A DNA stretch of 64,000 nt from Apium graveolens (taxonomy: Eukaryota > Streptophyta > Magnoliopsida > Apiales > Apiaceae): assembly GCF_009905375.1 (NCBI RefSeq), contig NC_133655.1, positions 166,804,588 to 166,868,587 of the forward strand, in the 5' to 3' direction. Of the stretch, positions 44,036-55,486 are shown one piece after another (positions within the stretch are counted from its first letter, which is position 1; each line of letters starts with the position of its first letter). The notes under the pieces are model-generated. The model ran no database searches. It saw only the letters and a list, made by a program, of their open reading frames with translations, and had not been told where the DNA came from. Position numbers and translations under genes: made by a program.

Positions 44036-47000
44036 TGTAACGCCCCCAAATCCGGGGTCAAGGGATTTGGTCGTCACTATGAAACCTCAATCCAAAATAA
44101 CCTGTTAAATCAAATAATATATGCCAGCGGAAGATATTTAACATAAATGACCCCAACTAATCCAAGATCTTTTAAGGTTACAGTTCTAGAAACAAGATAT
44201 CCAAATTCCACAATAATTTTTTTTCACTTTCTTTTAAAACTCTTTTCAATAATTCTCAATATCCAAACTTAACCCGCTAGTATAACTTCGAAATGAAGTA
44301 TACTAGGCCTAAATAAAATACACAACTATAATATAATATAATATAAACAACTTTACATAATAAAACTTACACTAGTCCGCAAACCCTGGACCAACCACCT
44401 TCCAAAAGCTTCTTCTTTGCTTCCTCGAATTACGCAGCTAAACAGCGCAAGCTAATCCTCACTGGAGGTTAAATTTGAAAACAGGCAAGTATGAGCGGAA
44501 GAAATGCTCAGCAAGTTAATTATAACATATATAGGGTCGTTTTGATATAAAACCGACATCTGCATCAGCGCAGAACATTTAAAAATCATAATTGCTGAAT
44601 CATAAAACTTTAGTTAAGGAACCCCAGAATTGATTCCTTAATTGTATTCAAAACCATTTTGATATTCTTGAGCGACATGCTTCAGCAATACTTTGAATCT
44701 TGACGAGAATAAAACTCGTAAAAACAGTGTTTACGGAAATATGGTAAACCACAATAACATGAAACAATGATCAGGGAATGAATCATAAACTTTACCCAAA
44801 ACTCAACTCTTGATATTAATACTTATTTTGTTATCATATCAAATTAGATATCACTACGAACTTTGATGCTCACAACATCCCATACTGAAGTCAACACCAA
44901 TCATCTGTACTAATACCACCTTTGATATTTAACAACAAACTAAGTATTCTCAAAATCAGAAACTGAATCTAAACTACATTTCATCTTTTATCCGAAAACA
45001 AAATACTTAATAATCTTTCCTTGTAAGATGTCAAAAGCAATATAATAATTTAGATTGGAATCCTCGAACGACGGTGTGTTGCCGCCGGTGATCAGCCGCG
45101 GAGCAACACCGGTATGCCTAAGCATATCCAACTAAACAAAGGGGTACCCAAGGCACATATCGGCCTAGCAAGGTGTTATATCCTGTATAACACATAACTC
45201 ACACTGGACCGCCGCCACGGCCTCTTACGCCACCATCCAATCTTAAAAACATTTTATTGAGAGGGGTCATAATACTCGACACCCTTAAAAACTTTTATTC
45301 CCCCATTTACTTGGGCAGAAAAACCAAAATAACGTCATCTTTCTCAAAATCCAAAACATTTGTAAATCCAATAAGTTGATAAGTAAAATCACTTAGCTAT
45401 TCTGAACATAGAATAACAGAAGAATATTTGCATGATAATTCAGCGATATGTAAAACATTTATCGATTCTAAACTGAGAATAGGAAAAGCAATACTTGCAT
45501 GATAAGATTTAAAATAAATATGACTTGAACAATAAGTGATGATAGGGATACTTGCATAATATGAATCGAATTAAACGTCACTTGAATGATAAGTGAGGTT
45601 AGGGCACTTGCCTTTGGGTTTTTAGCAGTTAGTCACACTCGCAAAGACGCATCTATTCGGACATTCTGTCTTAAAACATCACCGTCCTTCTTTTCAACAC
45701 TTGACTGATATGCTGCTCCTGCGATTGCTAGAAGCCAGATGCCCAATACCACTCCATTTCACTCTTTATCCAACGTCTTGTCCTGATCAACTCGAATGAT
45801 CCGCATCTATAATTAAAATATAGAACTTTAATCGACTAAACGATAACCACTCGACGAATTACGCGTCAAAAGCCTATCGTCTACCCATACGATAACCCAC
45901 ACACAAGGAAAACAGTCAAACACAAGACTTATGACCCACATATACACGTAATTCACATAGCATGTAAATACATAACTCACGTATCACATAATTCATATCA
46001 CATATGACTCGGTTCATCAGAAGGGTCGACTCTGTTCGTTTAAAACTGAAATCAGGTCAAAAATATGATTTTTCGATCAATAATCGACTCAGAATAACTT
46101 GTAAAACAAACGACCTTTAGAAACAAAAAGGATTTGGGTCTCGAAAGTATTTTTAATGAAAGCGGAATATTTTTCTGAGTCTGTACGCGTTCGTTTCGTA
46201 TTAAACGGACGAACGGTTTATTTATTATGAATTTTTGAACATTTTTCGGAATTAAAACGGGTCTCCGAATCATTTTATAACTAAATAATAGGGCTCGAAC
46301 ACTCGAAAATAATTTTATAAGAATTATTGAGCCTGGAAAAATAATTTAAAATAATATTTTCTTGGAAATTGGACAGCACCTCCTCTATTTCTCGGACTGC
46401 CAGTCGATATCATATCGACACAACCAACAACAATCAACACAATAATTTATATTTACGCATATAAACACTCCAGAAATGAATAACACGGCCACCTGAACCA
46501 AAACTCGGACCAAAAGTGACTTCTCCAACAATTTCTAAAAATTATGAAATAAATATATAAACACTAACATGCTATAATATACATAAGTACGAAGGCGAAA
46601 TTTCGGAATCGTTACCCAAAATAAATTCTGATCACCCCGAAGAGAAAATCTGATGTCCGGAAAATATCTCCAGAAAAATCCGAAATTAATAGCAATAGAT
46701 ATATACACGCTGAGATGCCATGTGGAGTAATCACCACCTCTAAACTCTTTTTCTACGCCCCGAAAATAAATTAAAACGGAAATATAACGGAAATATGCCC
46801 TGCAAATTTTCTTCTTAAAACCTTGCAATATATATACCTATGCGTAGGTATCGAAACGCTGATCGTTTATATATATAATAATTGAAATTTGGATGAACGG
46901 TTTGTAAGATATGAATTTTTGAAAATTAAAAGTATATACAGAGGAGATAGAAGTGAAGCAGAGAAGAGAGAGACAGGGGGTGGGGGTCTGATGCGTAGGG

Positions 47001-47067
47001 AAATAGGGGGGGGGGTTTTGTTTACAGGGGTGGCAGGTGGGGGTGGTGGCCTCCTGCCACGTTTTCT

Positions 47068-47105
<38 letters not shown>

Positions 47106-48352
47106 GATCACAGCAACATATCCTTATTTATATCTGAAAATTTTGTTTTGCCCCGCATTTCTCAACTTATTGAATAAACGCGCCGGTAAATAAAATCAGA
47201 AAATTACCAAACAAATTCTAAAATTCTCAGAATAATTAAAAACTAATAAAATAAAATTTTTATAATTTTTAAAGCATTTTTGACTTGCGCGTTATACCCG
47301 CATTACACAATTTAACGAACCGAGCTGCACTTGAAACAAATTCATAAAATCACAAAAATAGTCTTAAAATGTTACAAATATCCCGAAGTTTATAAAAACA
47401 TAAATTTCGAAATTTTAAAATAATTTTTGAAACGCAATTTATACCCGCTTTCATCAATTAAACGATTCAACGCGCGGGTAAATTTAATCCTAAAAATTCC
47501 CAAAATAATTTTAAAATTCTCAGAATATTTCAAACTTAAATAAATATGAGTTTCATAATTTTGAAGAATTTTGGAATTAAATACGGATTTTACAAATAAA
47601 TGAAATCTAAAAATCATACAGGGCTAAATAATTGATGAAATATTGATTTCTAAATTTTATAAAATCCCAAATATAATTATTGTAATTATAAAACCATAAA
47701 AACAATTTTAGAGACAATCCAAGTATTTATGCAAATAAATATCCGAAAATAGATTACTTAGCTGCTAAGTAACTATAAAAATGATACAATTTAATACCAT
47801 ATTTGAATAATCATCAAAACCGGGATTTTTATAAAATACTATATACGAAAATAACGTAAAAATATCCCATCTCCCGAAAATACGGGTTTTATTGATTACC
47901 GAAATAACTATCGTATCGAAAATATTGCGCCGAGCCGCGCACGGGTCAAACCGTAATCCGGATCGAAAAAGTTAAAACACGGAAAATGTCCGGAATTATC
48001 AGATTAGGTTAGGAAGGAGTTTTCGGAAGAGTTTCGGGTTGTAAAAACGCGAAAACGGTTAAAGTCGGATGATTCCCGGCTTTATAAAATAATTTTGGTA
48101 ATTATTCAGAAAATATTTAATAATACATAAATCATTATAAAATCATATAACACTCCAAAAATTACCAGAAAAATATCACAATTATCTATATTTTATTCTG
48201 GACATATAAAAATTCAAATACTCAAATAATATCACGTATAAACACCCAAACATCAATTCCACTTATCAGATAATTCACCAAAATTCACATAAAATCACAT
48301 AAATAATTCCAAATAATAATAATGATAATATCTGAAAATATGGGATATTACA
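44036..48352 (-). repeat. 3' LTR of LaK (4,317 bp)
   Basis: Same as 49735-54050. It includes a G10 run near 46987 and a T32 run near 47070. Several frames of 60-97 codons lack similarity to known proteins and are likely chance. Confidence 0.9.
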
Positions 48353-49734
48353 ATCTACCCACCTTATAAGGATTCCGTCCTCGGAATCAGCAGAAGAAAG
48401 CACTAAGGGTTTTCTAACCAACTTTCCATTCCCAAATACTTCCAGTTTTCCATAATCTCAAATAAATCTTGTATTCTTTGCATGATAAAACTTTTATAGG
48501 AGCTTCACTGTGTACCACTGTTCCGTCTACATCCTTTGACCAATTCTTCAATAGAATCACTTTTTACTGATCGCGAGAAAGAAAAATAGAGAGAAAGATA
48601 GAGAGAAGAAAATAAAGATAGATAAAGAGAGAAATAAAGAAACAGATTGACTTCGGTATATGCCACTAATATTTTAATCGCATTACAGTCCACTGTCGTC
48701 CTTGGTAATTCCATCACATCGCTTTACTTTGACTTGACCAAGATACTCAACTTAACTTGATTGGCAAACCTTCGAATATTTGGATTGATAAAATCATGGA
48801 ATTTCAAAAAGAAAAGAATCTGATGCCATAACGGGACCAAAATCTGAATTTGAGAAAAAGTATTGTTGAAATAAGAGAATAACTGAGAGATCAATATGAT
48901 CAAACGAACTTGGTATTGCGTGTCCAAATTAAGACACTACTAAAGGTTATTAACCTTCATGTATTCACAATACACACAAGTGATGGCGTCCCATCCAACT
49001 CCTATCACACAGACAAGTATACCTTGTGTCCCTTATAGTTAAGGTTGTTCATCTCAGTCAGAATAAAAGAATATCAAAGGAATCCAAAATCAAATGAATA
49101 AAAATGAAAAGATTTTAAAGTTGATATTTATGAAGGAAATGAAATCCAGAGAACAAAATTCTGACACCAAATGAGCAATTGGTGTCACATCACCAAGAAA
49201 CTATCCACCAAATAAGAAAAGTGGAAGTTAAATTATCATAACTTGGCAGAGCTATCAAAACCTGAAAAATAGGCTTCACGACAGCCTCTGGCATATTTAA
49301 AACACATATATGATTGAAAATGAGTGTTAGGGAATATATCCTCTAACAGATACCTCTTTTGAGAGAGGCCAAAAGAAATTATAGAAAGAAAAGGGATTGC
49401 CAAAGTCTTAATATTTATCTTCAATCTGAACTATCCTGTTGACTCGTCGTCCGATTCTAGACACTTCTTTATGTTTTAAGGATATTGATAATCTTCATCG
49501 TCGTCGAATCGTAGTTTTAGAAGATTCCACAATAGAAATTTGCAGCTTCCCGGAGTTCCATCCAGCTCAGCACAACCATCTCAAACGAATACGCCTTATC
49601 TTAACTTACTCGTTGGTACTATATCCAATAGTCCAACAGGAACTCGATATGAGCTCGAACGTCCTCACATAGCTATACACACTCCTACACACTCTCGTTT
49701 CTAGTTTACTATAACCTCAGCTCTGATACCAACC
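48353..49734 (-). other. LaK internal region, non-coding
   Basis: 1,382 bp between the LTRs. At one end a purine tract (AAGGTGGGTAGAT) follows CCGAGGACGGAATCC, a tail seen after pol in some gypsy elements; at the other end is the primer site TGGTATCAGAGC (49720-49731). No gag or pol motif in any frame. Confidence 0.8.
49720..49731 (-). other. Primer binding site of LaK
   Basis: TGGTATCAGAGC on the minus strand, three bases after the 5' LTR end GGCGTTACA. Confidence 0.8.
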
Positions 49735-52700
49735 TGTAACGCCCCCAAATCCGGGGTCAAGGGATTTGGTCGTCACTATGAAACCTCAATCCAAAATAAC
49801 CTGTTAAATCAAATAATATATGCCAGCGGAAGATATTTAACATAAATGACCCCAACTAATCCAAGATCTTTTAAGGTTACAGTTCTAGAAACAAGATATC
49901 CAAATTCCACAATAATTTTTTTTCACTTTCTTTTAAAACTCTTTTCAATAATTCTCAATATCCAAACTTAACCCGCTAGTATAACTTCGAAATGAAGTAT
50001 ACTAGGCCTAAATAAAATACACAACTATAATATAATATAATATAAACAACTTTACATAATAAAACTTACACTAGTCCGCAAACCCTGGACCAACCACCTT
50101 CCAAAAGCTTCTTCTTTGCTTCCTCGAATTACGCAGCTAAACAGCGCAAGCTAATCCTCACTGGAGGTTAAATTTGAAAACAGGCAAGTATGAGCGGAAG
50201 AAATGCTCAGCAAGTTAATTATAACATATATAGGGTCGTTTTGATATAAAACCGACATCTGCATCAGCGCAGAACATTTAAAAATCATAATTGCTGAATC
50301 ATAAAACTTTAGTTAAGGAACCCCAGAATTGATTCCTTAATTGTATTCAAAACCATTTTGATATTCTTGAGCGACATGCTTCAGCAATACTTTGAATCTT
50401 GACGAGAATAAAACTCGTAAAAACAGTGTTTACGGAAATATGGTAAACCACAATAACATGAAACAATGATCAGGGAATGAATCATAAACTTTACCCAAAA
50501 CTCAACTCTTGATATTAATACTTATTTTGTTATCATATCAAATTAGATATCACTACGAACTTTGATGCTCACAACATCCCATACTGAAGTCAACACCAAT
50601 CATCTGTACTAATACCACCTTTGATATTTAACAACAAACTAAGTATTCTCAAAATCAGAAACTGAATCTAAACTACATTTCATCTTTTATCCGAAAACAA
50701 AATACTTAATAATCTTTCCTTGTAAGATGTCAAAAGCAATATAATAATTTAGATTGGAATCCTCGAACGACGGTGTGTTGCCGCCGGTGATCAGCCGCGG
50801 AGCAACACCGGTATGCCTAAGCATATCCAACTAAACAAAGGGGTACCCAAGGCACATATCGGCCTAGCAAGGTGTTATATCCTGTATAACACATAACTCA
50901 CACTGGACCGCCGCCACGGCCTCTTACGCCACCATCCAATCTTAAAAACATTTTATTGAGAGGGGTCATAATACTCGACACCCTTAAAAACTTTTATTCC
51001 CCCATTTACTTGGGCAGAAAAACCAAAATAACGTCATCTTTCTCAAAATCCAAAACATTTGTAAATCCAATAAGTTGATAAGTAAAATCACTTAGCTATT
51101 CTGAACATAGAATAACAGAAGAATATTTGCATGATAATTCAGCGATATGTAAAACATTTATCGATTCTAAACTGAGAATAGGAAAAGCAATACTTGCATG
51201 ATAAGATTTAAAATAAATATGACTTGAACAATAAGTGATGATAGGGATACTTGCATAATATGAATCGAATTAAACGTCACTTGAATGATAAGTGAGGTTA
51301 GGGCACTTGCCTTTGGGTTTTTAGCAGTTAGTCACACTCGCAAAGACGCATCTATTCGGACATTCTGTCTTAAAACATCACCGTCCTTCTTTTCAACACT
51401 TGACTGATATGCTGCTCCTGCGATTGCTAGAAGCCAGATGCCCAATACCACTCCATTTCACTCTTTATCCAACGTCTTGTCCTGATCAACTCGAATGATC
51501 CGCATCTATAATTAAAATATAGAACTTTAATCGACTAAACGATAACCACTCGACGAATTACGCGTCAAAAGCCTATCGTCTACCCATACGATAACCCACA
51601 CACAAGGAAAACAGTCAAACACAAGACTTATGACCCACATATACACGTAATTCACATAGCATGTAAATACATAACTCACGTATCACATAATTCATATCAC
51701 ATATGACTCGGTTCATCAGAAGGGTCGACTCTGTTCGTTTAAAACTGAAATCAGGTCAAAAATATGATTTTTCGATCAATAATCGACTCAGAATAACTTG
51801 TAAAACAAACGACCTTTAGAAACAAAAAGGATTTGGGTCTCGAAAGTATTTTTAATGAAAGCGGAATATTTTTCTGAGTCTGTACGCGTTCGTTTCGTAT
51901 TAAACGGACGAACGGTTTATTTATTATGAATTTTTGAACATTTTTCGGAATTAAAACGGGTCTCCGAATCATTTTATAACTAAATAATAGGGCTCGAACA
52001 CTCGAAAATAATTTTATAAGAATTATTGAGCCTGGAAAAATAATTTAAAATAATATTTTCTTGGAAATTGGACAGCACCTCCTCTATTTCTCGGACTGCC
52101 AGTCGATATCATATCGACACAACCAACAACAATCAACACAATAATTTATATTTACGCATATAAACACTCCAGAAATGAATAACACGGCCACCTGAACCAA
52201 AACTCGGACCAAAAGTGACTTCTCCAACAATTTCTAAAAATTATGAAATAAATATATAAACACTAACATGCTATAATATACATAAGTACGAAGGCGAAAT
52301 TTCGGAATCGTTACCCAAAATAAATTCTGATCACCCCGAAGAGAAAATCTGATGTCCGGAAAATATCTCCAGAAAAATCCGAAATTAATAGCAATAGATA
52401 TATACACGCTGAGATGCCATGTGGAGTAATCACCACCTCTAAACTCTTTTTCTACGCCCCGAAAATAAATTAAAACGGAAATATAACGGAAATATGCCCT
52501 GCAAATTTTCTTCTTAAAACCTTGCAATATATATACCTATGCGTAGGTATCGAAACGCTGATCGTTTATATATATAATAATTGAAATTTGGATGAACGGT
52601 TTGTAAGATATGAATTTTTGAAAATTAAAAGTATATACAGAGGAGATAGAAGTGAAGCAGAGAAGAGAGAGACAGGGGGTGGGGGTCTGATGCGTAGGGA

Positions 52701-52765
52701 AATAGGGGGGGGGTTTTGTTTACAGGGGTGGCAGGTGGGGGTGGTGGCCTCCTGCCACGTTTTCT

Positions 52766-52803
<38 letters not shown>

Positions 52804-54050
52804 GATCACAGCAACATATCCTTATTTATATCTGAAAATTTTGTTTTGCCCCGCATTTCTCAACTTATTGAATAAACGCGCCGGTAAATAAAATCAGAAA
52901 ATTACCAAACAAATTCTAAAATTCTCAGAATAATTAAAAACTAATAAAATAAAATTTTTATAATTTTTAAAGCATTTTTGACTTGCGCGTTATACCCGCA
53001 TTACACAATTTAACGAACCGAGCTGCACTTGAAACAAATTCATAAAATCACAAAAATAGTCTTAAAATGTTACAAATATCCCGAAGTTTATAAAAACATA
53101 AATTTCGAAATTTTAAAATAATTTTTGAAACGCAATTTATACCCGCTTTCATCAATTAAACGATTCAACGCGCGGGTAAATTTAATCCTAAAAATTCCCA
53201 AAATAATTTTAAAATTCTCAGAATATTTCAAACTTAAATAAATATGAGTTTCATAATTTTGAAGAATTTTGGAATTAAATACGGATTTTACAAATAAATG
53301 AAATCTAAAAATCATACAGGGCTAAATAATTGATGAAATATTGATTTCTAAATTTTATAAAATCCCAAATATAATTATTGTAATTATAAAACCATAAAAA
53401 CAATTTTAGAGACAATCCAAGTATTTATGCAAATAAATATCCGAAAATAGATTACTTAGCTGCTAAGTAACTATAAAAATGATACAATTTAATACCATAT
53501 TTGAATAATCATCAAAACCGGGATTTTTATAAAATACTATATACGAAAATAACGTAAAAATATCCCATCTCCCGAAAATACGGGTTTTATTGATTACCGA
53601 AATAACTATCGTATCGAAAATATTGCGCCGAGCCGCGCACGGGTCAAACCGTAATCCGGATCGAAAAAGTTAAAACACGGAAAATGTCCGGAATTATCAG
53701 ATTAGGTTAGGAAGGAGTTTTCGGAAGAGTTTCGGGTTGTAAAAACGCGAAAACGGTTAAAGTCGGATGATTCCCGGCTTTATAAAATAATTTTGGTAAT
53801 TATTCAGAAAATATTTAATAATACATAAATCATTATAAAATCATATAACACTCCAAAAATTACCAGAAAAATATCACAATTATCTATATTTTATTCTGGA
53901 CATATAAAAATTCAAATACTCAAATAATATCACGTATAAACACCCAAACATCAATTCCACTTATCAGATAATTCACCAAAATTCACATAAAATCACATAA
54001 ATAATTCCAAATAATAATAATGATAATATCTGAAAATATGGGATATTACA
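49735..54050 (-). repeat. 5' LTR of LaK (4,316 bp)
   Basis: Partner of 44036-48352, with a G9 instead of a G10 run near 52692; all other stretches I compared are the same, including the T32 run. Confidence 0.9.
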
Positions 54051-54052
54051 AT

Positions 54053-54180
54053 TATCCGTTGGCAGACTATGATCAACGGATGCTTCATTATGAACTTCAA
54101 CGGATGATGCACTTTGTCTTTCAACGGATGCTGCATTGCTTCTTTCAACGGAAGCTGAATTATGACTTTCAACGGATGCA
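54053..54180 (-). repeat. Motif-rich linker after CoJ integrase
   Basis: Six copies of the ATCCGTTGA motif 15-30 bases apart, coding for ASVE/ASVD units in the frame of the polyprotein. LaK is inserted in the outermost copy. Confidence 0.75.
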
Positions 54181-54185
54181 GTATT

Positions 54186-55473
54186 CTATGCATTATCCAA
54201 AGGCAGATTTTGAATTCTTCTTGAGATGCTTTCTTCATCATTCTCATTTTCACTATCATCACAATATATCTCAATATTGTCAAATTTGAGTCCTTCATGA
54301 TGTCCCTCATCTGTTAGTCCATCAATCTTTTTATCATCAAACACAACATGCACAGATTCCATGACAATATTGGTTCTTAGATTGTAGACCCTATATGATT
54401 TTTCAGAAGAGTAACCAACAAATATTCCTTCATCAGCCTTTGCATCAAACTTCCCTTTGTGATCAGATTGATTCCTTAAGATGTAACATTTACAACCAAA
54501 GACATGCAGAAAGTTTAAAGTTGGTTTTCTTCTCTTGAATAATTGATAGGGAGTCATGCCTTTTGCTTGATTGATTAGAAAAATATTCTGAGTGTAACAT
54601 GCACAGTTAACAGCCTCAGCCCAAAAGTAAGTTGGGAGTTTTGACTCTTCAAGCATTGTCCTTGCAGCTTCAATTAGTGATCTGTTCTTCCTTTCCACCA
54701 CACCATTTTGTTGTGGGGTCCTTGGAGCTGAGAACTCATGCATGATCCCATACTAGCTTCATCCTTTGATCTAAGAAAATAGACCCATGAAAACTTTGAG
54801 AAATCATCTACAATCACTAGGCAGTATCTTTTCCTTGAAATTGACAATACATTGACTGGTCCAAAAAGATCCATGTGTAGCAGTTGTAATAGTTCATCAA
54901 TTGCAGATTCAAGCTTCTTACTGAATGATACTTTCTTTTGCTTTCCTTTCTAACAAGCATCACACAGTCCATCCCTTGTGAATTCTACTAGAGGCATTCC
55001 TCTAACTAAGTCCTTTTTGACTAGATCATTCTTTGTCTTGAAATTCAAATGGGACAGCTTCTTGTGCCATAGCCAACTTTCAACTGAACTCAAGTAATGG
55101 ATTCTGCATCTGTAGAGTTGAAGTCAGCTAAGTACACATTCCCTTTTCTAACTCCAGTTAGAACCACTTTATTGTCCTTCTTACTTGTGACAATACAGGC
55201 TTCAAAATTGAAGGAAACAGTATTCCCTCTGTCACATAGTTGACTGATGCTCAATAAATTGTGTTTGAGACCATCAACCAATGCAACTTTATCAATGATG
55301 ACATTTTCTTTTGAAATCAAGCCATATCCCATAGTGAATCCCTTGCTGTCATCTCCAAAGGTTATGCTAGGGCCAGCTCTCTCCTTAAACTCTGTGAGCA
55401 AGGTGAAATCTCCTGTCATGTGTCTTGAACAGCCACTGTCCAAGTACCATAGATTCCTTCTTTTTCCCTGCAC
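54186..55473 (-). pseudogene. CoJ protease and integrase, broken
   Basis: Protease motif WYLDSGCSRHMTGDF near the start, then KHNLLSISQLCDRG. A frameshift near 55095 precedes the GAG-pre-integrase part (WLWHKKLSHLN). TAG at 54950-54952 follows the zinc-type Cys. In the integrase core, LLHMDLFGPVN and DDFSKFSWVYFL are kept, but close to 54748 about 37 residues are lost compared with CoB, including the second acidic site (SDN), and the frame changes. The last part (54743-54186) has APRTPQQNGVVERKN, FWAEAV, HVFGCKCYIL and GIFVGYSSEKSYRVYN. Integrase is therefore inactive. Confidence 0.8.
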
Positions 55474-55486
55474 ACAACAAAATCAA

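Larger units (their letters stand above)
44036..54050 (-). mobile_element. LaK: 10-kb LARD-like element with 4.3-kb LTRs
   Basis: Target duplication ATTAT (44031-44035 and 54051-54055); ends on the minus strand TGTAATATCCC...GGGGGCGTTACA. LTRs of 4,317 and 4,316 bp flank only 1,382 bp of internal sequence with a primer site and a purine tract. No retrotransposon protein is encoded. This matches large retrotransposon derivatives (LARDs), with unusually long LTRs and a short interior. The two LTRs look identical by eye except for one G in a G run, so insertion is very recent. It lies in the integrase-RT linker of CoJ. Confidence 0.9.

Noticed and set aside
46535..46828. 97-codon frame in the LaK LTR (and its copy at 52234-52527)
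   Set aside because: No recognisable domain; it is present twice only because the LTR is.
46889..47137. 82-codon plus-strand frame ending in poly-Phe
   Set aside because: Product of the T32 run; differs between the two LTRs because of one G.
54053..54180. CRISPR-like spaced repeats
   Set aside because: Units are only 9-10 bases, spacing is irregular and they lie in retrotransposon coding sequence of a plant.
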